From Treponema sp. UBA4267 (GTDB lineage: Bacteria; Spirochaetota; Spirochaetia; Treponematales; Treponemataceae), in assembly GCA_002395155.1 (NCBI GenBank), contig DGWD01000022.1, forward strand, positions 1 through 55,906: DNA of 55,906 nt. Reading direction: 5' to 3'. Each line of letters starts with the position of its first letter. Positions within the stretch are counted from its first letter, which is position 1. Under the pieces are notes generated by a model. That model saw only the letters and a list, made by a program, of their open reading frames with translations, was not told the DNA's origin and did not search any database. Made by a program: the position numbers and the translations under genes. Shown piece by piece: positions 49,251 to 55,906 of the stretch.

Positions 49251-52200
49251 CTACTCGAATTTAAACCACTTAAAGTCAAAGTTACAGCCTGGAAGGAATA
49301 CAAAACTGATTTTCTGACCGCCGCTAACTTCTTCTATATCAAAAGTTTTTTCTTCGTAGTCATCTGTGTGGGCAAATTCTATCACCTGTGTAGAGTTCTT
49401 TCCGTCAGCACCAAAGAATTTTATGTTGATAGTATTGTTTTCGGTGTTAGATTTTCCGCAAATTGTAAGTTTCTTTGCCTTGCTAGAGCCAAAATCCATA
49501 TTTGCAAAGTCAAGGTTTACATTGTTTCCAATTCCTTCTACCGCCAGTTGGGTCTTTGTGAAAGAATCCCCTGTTACAACATCTGCATCCAGAGCACGGA
49601 GTTTTGCAAAAGCTTTTGGAGTTTTGTCAAAATAGAAACCGTGGAAATAGATTCCGTCTGGAAGAACCACACTAAGAGTATGAACACCAAAAAGACGTCT
49701 GCTCAAGGTGAATACATTTTCTGAATATACATTGTAGATAGATTCGTGCTTGTAGGTGAATTTTCCAAGACATTCTCCACCACCTTCTGTTACTCCCTTT
49801 TCTGGAGCTTTAGAGCCGTTCCAGTCGGTTCCAGGAGCAGGTTTTCCATCCCAAACTTCAAGAGGAAGTTCTGTGTTATGACTGAAAATTGGAAGATGGA
49901 TTGTATCAGCGCCATCTGCACCAAAATCAACCTTATCAAAACTAATCCAGGTGTTACTTGAGTTGCGGGTAGAAATACCACTTTCAAGAGAAAGACCAGG
50001 TTTTTCCTTGCCTTCAAAATCATCCCAGCCATTGAGGCGGCAGGCTTCCACCAGCTCGTAAGGATTTACTTTGTGAGTACCAATTCCGCTTACAGTGAAT
50101 GGTAAATCGCTCAAAACTTCATCATAAGTAGTGCCGTTATGAGCTGTACAACGTAAAATACATTCACCATCACCAGCTGCTTTTATAAGGGCCTTTTCAG
50201 TTCCGCTTCCAATACCTTCTTTGTCGCAAACTTCAATATTATCGCTCGCAACACATTCTTTAAGTACAGGATTCCAGTTTATTTCTTTGATAGAAGCATT
50301 TTCTGGTAAAACTTTTGCAGTTACATGAACTTCTCTACAGTTAGCATTAAGTTTTGTTCCACCATCAGCCTGAATTTCTATTTTTCGGCTTGGAATAAAA
50401 TCGCTTTCTGGACGAATTGCCATATAAGGTGCAACCTGACTCCAGGCATTTCCATCATATTTCATAGAAACATTTGGAAGATCCTTGCTGGCAGCAGTTA
50501 CAACAAAAGATGATTTTTCACTCTTGGCACGAACAATGGCAATCAGACGGTTTGCAAAAAGCTTTCTTGTATGACTGCGAGCGCCACCGTTTCCTTCATC
50601 GGTGGTGTATTCGTCGTAATCAGTTGAATCTCCATTGTCCATTCCAACCAGTTCAGCATCGCCTGCAACATTGAAGGTAATAAGATTTCTGGCATTTTCA
50701 ACAAGAGTTCCATCCTTATCGGCAGTCATAATCTGAATAAAGAACAAGTTTCCAGTTTTTTCTGTTTCTGGTTTAAGGATGATAGATGCAGGGTCTCCAA
50801 ATGACTTTTTAGAATCTTCTGCAATCACATTTCCATTTTCATCATAAGCAAGAGCCTTAATTTCACCCTTGTGATATTCCAAAATCCAGTGACCAAAAGG
50901 TTCTTTTCCATCTTTATGATTAATTTCCTGCTTACCCAAAGAATTTCCATTAAAGAAAAGTTCAACGGCCGCAGCATTAGAGTAAGCCTTTACATCCACC
51001 AGCTGACCTTCGTTCCAATCCCAATATGGTAAAAGATGTACAAAAGGTACCGCATTTTTTCCAGCCCATTCAGACTTGAAGAGGTAGAAAGTGTCTTTTG
51101 GGAAACCTGCTGTATCAATCTGTCCAAAGAAAGAAGATTTAGTGTGATAAGGAGTAGGCTCGCCAATGTAATCCCAGCCAGTCCAGATAAACTGACCAGC
51201 ACTAAAAGGACAATCGCGGTCGTTTGCAATTACAGTCTGAGTGTTTGCACAGCCCCAAGGAGTTGTACAGTTTCCAAGAGTTGAACACTGACCATCGCTG
51301 AAAGTTACCAGCTTAAGACTGTCTGGGAAGTGGTAAATTCCACGGCTTTGTACAGTTGAGCCAGTTTCAGAACCATAGATTTTCCATTCAGGATATTTTT
51401 TGTGATGTTCGTCATAAAGGCGTTCTAGATAGTTGTAACCAACAGTGTCAATTTCTGTGCCACAATGCTGGGCTCCATCAGTCATCATATAGTTTGAAGC
51501 AATTGTGATAGGGGCATTCTTTTGGGGATCATGCCTTTCTACAATTGAATAAAGCTTCTTTGTAATTTCAAAACCATTTCCAACGTGAGTATCGTAAATT
51601 TCGTTACCAATAGACCACATAATTAAAGATGGATGATTTCGGTCCTTTCTAACCCAAGAAACAGTGTCTTTTTCGCACCAGTCGTTAAAATAATTTCCGT
51701 AGTCAAAGGAGGTTTTTGGTTTTTCCCACATATCAAAGGCTTCATCATCAATCATAAGACCAAGTTCGTCAGCCAAATCCATCCAGGCTTTTGGTGGAGG
51801 ATTGTGAGAACAACGTACCGCATTTACGCCCATTTCTTTAAGGCGGAGGAACTGACGTTTCTGAGCATTTTTATCAAAAGCAGCACCCAAAGCACCCTGA
51901 TCATGATGCTGGCAGGCTCCATAAATCTTTACATGCTTACCGTTGAGGAAAAATCCTTCGTTTTTGGTAAATTCAGCAGTCTTGAAACCTAAGTGCTGAT
52001 TGTAAGAATCGATTACATTATCATCTGCATCCAAAAGCTTAGTTGTTACAGTGTAAAAATATGGATCTGTAATATCCCAAAGATGTGGAGCAGAAATTGT
52101 AATTTCTTCGTTAGTTCTAGAAAGAGATTCGTAGGTCAGAGCAGGAACCACAGATTTTAAATAAGATGCTTCCTCATCATTTAAAGGAAGAGGGGCAAGA

Positions 52201-52856
52201 GGGAATTCTGACTTTGCAAAAACATTGTCTGCCTGATCAGTAATTACATTTACAATTTTGTGACCATGTATAGGGCCTGCAACTTCAACCGAAGCCTTTA
52301 TAGTCCATTCTCCATCAAGCTTAAGTGCTTCAAGAGGGCGATTTACAAAATAAGTTCCATCTGAAACAAGATGAGTTTTTTCAGTTTGGATTAAGTTTAC
52401 ATCGCGGAAAATTCCAGCTCCAGAGTACCAGCGTGTGTTTGGTGACTGATAAACAGCAATCACTATAATTTCGTTTGAACCTGCTTTTACCAGATTAGAA
52501 ATGTCAAATTCAAAAGTTGCATAACCATATTTCCATTCTCCGGCCTTTTTTCCGTTTACCCAAACTGCCGAGTTCATATAAACCCCTTCAAAACGGATTG
52601 CAGTGTGACGGTCTTTTACATCTTTTTCTTCCAAATTAAAAGATTTTTTATAACAGCCAACAGAGTTTTTGTAGAGGTCCTTTGTATGGTGAATCATCCA
52701 GTCGTGAGGAACTTTTACGGCTTTATATTCTGCTTTTTCAGCTGCTGATAAAAAGTTATCAGGAGTAAAGAGAACAGGTTCTTTATCCTTGTACATTGAA
52801 TCATTGTCTAAAGGAATTTCAGAAAATTCCCAATTATCATTAAATAAAGTAATCAT
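49251..52856 (-). CDS. glycoside hydrolase family 2 beta-galactosidase-like enzyme
   Basis: A 1201-residue enzyme. The N-terminal sugar-binding sandwich begins LFNDNWEFSEIPLD, with VKVPHDWMIHH and AGIFRDVNLI. The TIM barrel has VNAVRCSHNPPP, the acid/base Glu in SIGNEIYDT and the nucleophile in YGSETGST. C-terminal Ig/DUF4982-like and additional beta domains reach the end. No signal peptide is seen, so it is probably cytoplasmic. I start at ATG 52856; a TATAAT ends 7 bases upstream with no ribosome site, implying a leaderless mRNA. The frame remains open upstream for another 79 codons but that stretch is the SRP RNA gene. Confidence 0.93.
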   Translation of the reverse strand: MITLFNDNWEFSEIPLDNDSMYKDKEPVLFTPDNFLSAAEKAEYKAVKVPHDWMIHHTKDLYKNSVGCYKKSFNLEEKDVKDRHTAIRFEGVYMNSAVWVNGKKAGEWKYGYATFEFDISNLVKAGSNEIIVIAVYQSPNTRWYSGAGIFRDVNLIQTEKTHLVSDGTYFVNRPLEALKLDGEWTIKASVEVAGPIHGHKIVNVITDQADNVFAKSEFPLAPLPLNDEEASYLKSVVPALTYESLSRTNEEITISAPHLWDITDPYFYTVTTKLLDADDNVIDSYNQHLGFKTAEFTKNEGFFLNGKHVKIYGACQHHDQGALGAAFDKNAQKRQFLRLKEMGVNAVRCSHNPPPKAWMDLADELGLMIDDEAFDMWEKPKTSFDYGNYFNDWCEKDTVSWVRKDRNHPSLIMWSIGNEIYDTHVGNGFEITKKLYSIVERHDPQKNAPITIASNYMMTDGAQHCGTEIDTVGYNYLERLYDEHHKKYPEWKIYGSETGSTVQSRGIYHFPDSLKLVTFSDGQCSTLGNCTTPWGCANTQTVIANDRDCPFSAGQFIWTGWDYIGEPTPYHTKSSFFGQIDTAGFPKDTFYLFKSEWAGKNAVPFVHLLPYWDWNEGQLVDVKAYSNAAAVELFFNGNSLGKQEINHKDGKEPFGHWILEYHKGEIKALAYDENGNVIAEDSKKSFGDPASIILKPETEKTGNLFFIQIMTADKDGTLVENARNLITFNVAGDAELVGMDNGDSTDYDEYTTDEGNGGARSHTRKLFANRLIAIVRAKSEKSSFVVTAASKDLPNVSMKYDGNAWSQVAPYMAIRPESDFIPSRKIEIQADGGTKLNANCREVHVTAKVLPENASIKEINWNPVLKECVASDNIEVCDKEGIGSGTEKALIKAAGDGECILRCTAHNGTTYDEVLSDLPFTVSGIGTHKVNPYELVEACRLNGWDDFEGKEKPGLSLESGISTRNSSNTWISFDKVDFGADGADTIHLPIFSHNTELPLEVWDGKPAPGTDWNGSKAPEKGVTEGGGECLGKFTYKHESIYNVYSENVFTLSRRLFGVHTLSVVLPDGIYFHGFYFDKTPKAFAKLRALDADVVTGDSFTKTQLAVEGIGNNVNLDFANMDFGSSKAKKLTICGKSNTENNTINIKFFGADGKNSTQVIEFAHTDDYEEKTFDIEEVSGGQKISFVFLPGCNFDFKWFKFE

Positions 52857-52863
52857 AGTAAAA

Positions 52864-52869
52864 ATTATA
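52864..52869 (-). promoter_or_regulatory. -10 box of the GH2 gene implying a leaderless mRNA
   Basis: TATAAT on the minus strand, seven bases, then the ATG at 52856. Confidence 0.45.
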
Positions 52870-52944
52870 ATAGGGAAATTGCAAAGAATACAGTGAAAAA
52901 CTTTGTACAAAAATATGTATTTTTTGGATGATAATATAATGTTT

Positions 52945-52967
52945 AAAAAAAAAAAAGAGGCCCAGAT
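52945..52967 (-). terminator. terminator of the SRP RNA gene
   Basis: The 3' arm of the closing stem is followed directly by TC and about twelve Ts on the minus strand. Confidence 0.75.
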
Positions 52968-53055
52968 AATCCCAAGCACAGCTCTTAGCGCATACCGTTG
53001 CTGGATTCCTCCTCTGGCGGGGTTTTGCGAAAGACACTTGAAGGGCATCTGGACC
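52957..53055 (-). ncRNA. ffs: signal recognition particle RNA, small bacterial type
   Basis: On the minus strand GGTCCAGAT (53055-53047) and ATCTGGGCC (52967-52959) close a hairpin of about 99 nt, followed by a long T-run (52945-52956). The apex carries the SRP domain IV signature: CCCCGCCAG, then AGGA-GGAA-TCC as a short stem with GGAA tetraloop, AGCA and ACGG, matching the usual CCAGG...GGAA...AGCA pattern that binds Ffh. A promoter with TTGACA (53090-53085), 17 bases and TAATTT (53067-53062) places the start within a few bases of the first stem. It acts in co-translational membrane targeting. The closing pairs next to the tetraloop differ from E. coli but keep pairing. Confidence 0.85.
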
Positions 53056-53061
53056 ATCTTA

Positions 53062-53090
53062 AAATTAACCTTTAATTTTAGATGTGTCAA
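53062..53090 (-). promoter_or_regulatory. promoter of the SRP RNA gene
   Basis: TTGACA, 17 bases, TAATTT on the minus strand, ending about 6 bases before the predicted RNA 5' end. Confidence 0.7.
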
Positions 53091-53107
53091 CACTCTACAT
53101 TATATGA

Positions 53108-53113
53108 TATAAT
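53108..53113 (+). promoter_or_regulatory. -10 box of the FGE-domain gene
   Basis: TATAAT ends 10 bases before the ATG at 53124 with no ribosome binding site, so the leader would be only a few bases. It is divergent from the SRP RNA promoter, whose -35 is 18 bp away. Confidence 0.45.
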
Positions 53114-53123
53114 ATTTGCCACG

Positions 53124-54995
53124 ATGAAAAAGAGTTTATTGCTCAGATTTACATTTTTATTTTTTCTCAATCCGCTTATTGGACAAAATCAAGATCAAAA
53201 ATTTCTGAAACTTACCCAATCCGATTTTTACATTTTGCCTGCAGAAGATAATGGTTACCATCTATATGTTAGGAAAAAGTACGGAATTGAAAGTGTTATG
53301 CTGGTAGAGTCAAATAAAGATCCTGCTGGTAAAAAAACAAATTACGCCTACCGTGCCCTGGAATACAATCCGGTAAATGGTGATGAAGTAAGACTTCTTG
53401 ACGGTAAAGTTCTGAATTCCAAATATGCTAAATATTCCCTTATCGATTCAAGTGTCGAAAAAAATCCTGTTTATGGCCAGGCCTTCCACATTTACATTCC
53501 TAAAAAAATTGTTTACGGCTATCCCTGGTCAAGAAACGGAAGTGTCGAGCTGAATCAAGAATCCTTTTTTGTAAACATCCGTTCCTTTGGTAAAAAGTTT
53601 GCAGATTACAGCGGCGGTTTTTTAGATAATTCATTCACAATCAGTCTTAAAAAAGAAAAGCTTACTCTTCCACAGGTAAAAGAGCCTGCTGTTTCAGAAA
53701 GTTCTACTTTTAATTATGAAGATGATGATGAAGACCTGCCTTTTGTAACCCTAAATTCAAGCAGTGCTCTGGAAATAACCCTTACTCCTTATCAATCTAG
53801 TGATGAAGAAAACTCTCTTTTGCCAGAAGAAAACTTAAGCACGGAAGAAGAAACTTCCTCTTGGAACGAAAACTCTTTATCAGATACCTACAATTCTGAC
53901 TCCTATGGAAAATCTTTTGACTACACTAATGATGATACAGAAAGTGAAGATTACTTATATATAGGAACAGATGATAGAGATTCCGAGGCCTACCAGGCTG
54001 TAAAAACAATCGATAATACAGATTTAGATTCTCCATCATCATCTCTTTTTGATGAAGATAAAGCAAAATATAATCCAGCTTACGGTTTAAACTCTACTAA
54101 ATCAATTTCAGATCTTCCTTTGGATGCAGAAACTTCAATTCCTCAAGATCCTTATCAGGAATCTATGAATGGAGTTGACCAGGTGGCAATGGAAGCTTTG
54201 ATTAATTCTGTACCACAGTCTAAAAATGCTGGAAAAACAGCTCAAAATAAAAAGACAGAAAAATCTGCAGACGACAAAATAAATCCTTTTGGTGAAGATT
54301 ATTACATTGGTTATGATGGAATTAAGTTTATTTACGAAAAGGGTAAAGGTAAAATTCCAGATTTGTATGTTTCGGAAACAGAAGTTAGTCAGGCTTGCTA
54401 TGAAAGAATTATGGGAAGCAATCCTTCTGCAAATATAGGACCTGATTTTCCTGTAGACAGCATTTCTTTTTATGATGCAATTTATTTTTGTAATAAATTA
54501 AGCCTGCGTGAGGGGAGGACTCCATGTTATGCTTTAAAAGGCGAAACTGATATAAAAAAATGGGGTTCAGTTCCAAAAACCAGAAGTTCAGTTTGGTCTA
54601 ATATAACTTGTAATTTTGATGCAGATGGTTACCGTTTGCTTACAGTTGATGAATGGGTTTTCTTTGCCAATGGTGGAGTAAATCGTCAGGGTGGAAACTA
54701 TGCAGGTAGTCGTGATATTGAACACGTTGCCTGGTTCCTTGATAACAGCGGTGAAATATCAGCAAAGTGCGGTCAAAAAGAAAAAAATCCATGTGGACTT
54801 TATGATATGTGTGGTAACCTTTCAGAGTTTGTTTACGGGCCTTCTGGCGATAAAGAAAAAACAACAGCCCTTAAAGGTGGAAATTATCTTAGTGATGCTA
54901 AAAGCTGTCAGACAAAATTTACAATTGCAAGCAATCCATGGCTGGCAGAACCCACAAATGGACTTAGAATTTGTAGAAAAATAGAAAAGAAATAA
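53124..54995 (+). CDS. secreted protein with C-terminal FGE/SUMF1-like domain
   Basis: A 623-residue protein. I start at ATG 53124, giving a signal peptide (KKSLLLRFTFLFFLNPLIG). An N-terminal domain (about 25-190) is unrecognised, a long acidic, Ser/Asp/Glu-rich linker covers about 190-400, and an FGE-sulfatase/C-type-lectin fold fills the rest: IPDLYVSETEVSQACYERIMG, FPVDSISFYDAIYFCNKLSL, DGYRLLTVDEWVFFANGG, CGLYDMCGNLSEFVYG and NGLRICRK. It resembles many treponemal FGE-like proteins and is probably a binding or display module, not a sulfatase activator. Unlike the lipoprotein at 26274, its end lacks the AAC-derived codon pattern. The 208-bp gap after it holds only the next gene's promoter and repeats. 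Confidence 0.8.
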   Translation: MKKSLLLRFTFLFFLNPLIGQNQDQKFLKLTQSDFYILPAEDNGYHLYVRKKYGIESVMLVESNKDPAGKKTNYAYRALEYNPVNGDEVRLLDGKVLNSKYAKYSLIDSSVEKNPVYGQAFHIYIPKKIVYGYPWSRNGSVELNQESFFVNIRSFGKKFADYSGGFLDNSFTISLKKEKLTLPQVKEPAVSESSTFNYEDDDEDLPFVTLNSSSALEITLTPYQSSDEENSLLPEENLSTEEETSSWNENSLSDTYNSDSYGKSFDYTNDDTESEDYLYIGTDDRDSEAYQAVKTIDNTDLDSPSSSLFDEDKAKYNPAYGLNSTKSISDLPLDAETSIPQDPYQESMNGVDQVAMEALINSVPQSKNAGKTAQNKKTEKSADDKINPFGEDYYIGYDGIKFIYEKGKGKIPDLYVSETEVSQACYERIMGSNPSANIGPDFPVDSISFYDAIYFCNKLSLREGRTPCYALKGETDIKKWGSVPKTRSSVWSNITCNFDADGYRLLTVDEWVFFANGGVNRQGGNYAGSRDIEHVAWFLDNSGEISAKCGQKEKNPCGLYDMCGNLSEFVYGPSGDKEKTTALKGGNYLSDAKSCQTKFTIASNPWLAEPTNGLRICRKIEKK

Positions 54996-55104
54996 CAACT
55001 CTAGAACAAAATATTGAATGCAGTCTTAAAGAAAAGTATGAAATTTAAAGTGATTATGATTCAGATAATGCATTTGGAAGGCACTCGAAGAATCAGAAGT
55101 AATC

Positions 55105-55132
55105 TTGATTTTTCATGAAACTTAATTATAAT
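55105..55132 (+). promoter_or_regulatory. promoter of the second ATPase gene
   Basis: TTGATT (55105-55110), 16 bases, TATAAT (55127-55132): the same boxes and spacing as before the first ATPase gene. Confidence 0.6.
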
Positions 55133-55150
55133 ACGAATTAACCGAAATGA

Positions 55151-55186
55151 ATTTCGCCTAAATGTATTTCGGTGAAATCTATTTCG
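55151..55186. repeat. three ATTTCG repeats at 15-bp intervals
   Basis: ATTTCG at 55151, 55166 and 55181, with GAAAT complements between and before them (for example 55144). They lie between the promoter and the ATPase start codon and can pair with each other. Confidence 0.65.
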
Positions 55187-55203
55187 ATAGGTCGAGGTTA
55201 GCC

Positions 55204-55906
55204 ATGCAGGAAACTTTTAGAGGAAGAACAACAGAACTTAGAATACTGGAAAATAAATTCCAGAAAAAAGGCTTTGTCATGACTATCCTGTACGGAAGAC
55301 TCAGAATCGGTAAAACAAGGCTAATAAATAAATTTATTAGCAGCCACGACTGTAAGTGCATTTCTTTTACTGCTGTTGAACGTGGTGAAGCTGAATTGCT
55401 TTCAATGCTTACAGAATCAGTGCTTAGTGCTGTAGCTCCTGATTTGCTCGGAACAGTTACTTTTAGTTCATTTGAAAAACTCTTTGACTTTATTGGAAAA
55501 CAGGCAGAAAAGGAAAGAATAATATTTTTTATAGATGAGTATCCTTACCTTGCAAAACAATGCCCTTATATTCAGTCTGTGCTTCAAAAGCAGATAGATA
55601 CAAACTGGAAGATGGGGAATATGTTTTTTATAATATGCGGTTCTCTTGTAAGTTTTATGAAAGACGAAGTTCTCGCAGAATCAGCCCCACTGCACGGAAG
55701 AAGTGATTTGGAACTGAAGCTCCGTCCCTTTAATTATCTTGAAACTGCTGATTTTCTGGCACCGTATTCAAATGAAGAAAAAGCTATCTGTTATGGCCTT
55801 ACAAATGGAGTTGCAAAATATATAGAACAGTTTGATACAAATCTTTCACTTGAAGAACATATAATCAATCAATTTTACTCGATAGGCGGATATTTTTCTG
55901 ATGAAC
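55204..55906 (+). CDS. AAA ATPase (PF01637/DUF234 type), cut by window end
   Basis: The first 234 residues of a protein of the same family as the frameshifted gene at 23905. Walker A is YGRLRIGKT near residues 30-38, Walker B IIFFIDEYPYL near 101-111, and MFFIICGSLVSFM follows, then LHGRSDLELKLRPF and GLTNGVAKYIEQF. The C-terminal DUF234 nuclease-like part would lie outside the window. GAGG precedes the ATG. It differs from the first copy throughout, so it is a diverged family member and not a recent duplicate. Function is not established for the family. Confidence 0.85.
   Translation, partial: MQETFRGRTTELRILENKFQKKGFVMTILYGRLRIGKTRLINKFISSHDCKCISFTAVERGEAELLSMLTESVLSAVAPDLLGTVTFSSFEKLFDFIGKQAEKERIIFFIDEYPYLAKQCPYIQSVLQKQIDTNWKMGNMFFIICGSLVSFMKDEVLAESAPLHGRSDLELKLRPFNYLETADFLAPYSNEEKAICYGLTNGVAKYIEQFDTNLSLEEHIINQFYSIGGYFSDE

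Noticed and set aside
52857..53093. N-terminal extension of the GH2 protein
   Set aside because: The stretch contains the SRP RNA gene and its terminator; the conserved GH2 N-terminus starts at 52856.

Overview
The window is a low-GC bacterial chromosome segment that looks like a Treponema-type spirochaete, probably from a gut or rumen. The basis is inference from gene content: two copies of the FabV/trans-2-enoyl-CoA reductase type best known from Treponema denticola, lipoproteins with relaxed spirochaetal lipoboxes, a 7TM-SpoIIE phosphatase, FGE/C-type-lectin proteins, AddAB-like recombination genes, and many small accessory cassettes. No rRNA, tRNA, CRISPR array or transposase-bearing insertion sequence was seen. 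One structural RNA, the SRP RNA, is present.

Layout. 1-12.4 kb (mostly minus strand) is housekeeping: asnS (cut by the window edge), an RpoS-like sigma factor with an apparent sigma-54 promoter, a MATE exporter, a dnaE-yggT-recG run and a chemotaxis receptor. 12.6-23.8 kb holds gltX, a repeat-bearing lipoprotein, a small phosphatase, yqeY, a SpoIIE-type phosphatase, a GH5 glycosidase, an aldo/keto reductase, pta and fabF. 23.8-34.9 kb is the accessory heart of the window: a frameshifted ATPase-nuclease gene behind a 48-bp palindrome, a type III toxin-antitoxin locus (ToxN-like RNase plus a three-repeat RNA), a GC-rich lipoprotein ending in what looks like a retroelement-diversified variable region, GC-rich structured DNA, two fabV genes flanking a degenerate DUF3791/DUF3990 cassette and a scrap of a third fabV, three copies of a structured repeat, and a regulator with a four-gene zinc-ribbon operon. 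35-38 kb is the pyrB-pyrI-pyrC operon. 38-44.7 kb is addA/addB (minus). 44.8-48 kb has a nitroreductase, gdhA, a 20-codon relic of a second gdhA, and an Rpn-type nuclease gene. 48-53.1 kb has a permease, a GH2 beta-galactosidase and the SRP RNA gene (minus). 53.1 kb to the end has a secreted FGE-domain protein and the start of a second ATPase of the same family as the one at 23.9 kb.

How the parts fit. Core functions are translation, replication and repair, pyrimidine and fatty-acid synthesis, acetate and glutamate metabolism and plant-polysaccharide breakdown. The most notable observations are: (1) the type III antitoxin RNA, whose three repeats differ in sequence yet keep the same pseudoknot by compensatory changes; (2) a lipoprotein whose C-terminus matches the pattern of a TvpA-like diversity-generating retroelement target, with a cruciform just downstream and no reverse transcriptase in the window; (3) a sigma-54 promoter with three upstream GACACA sites exactly 40 bp apart ahead of the RpoS-like sigma gene; (4) a structured intergenic repeat family with covarying hairpins; (5) 3'-end relics of gdhA and fabV that show past allele replacement or deletion. 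All calls come from reading the sequence. No database search, folding program or alignment was run.
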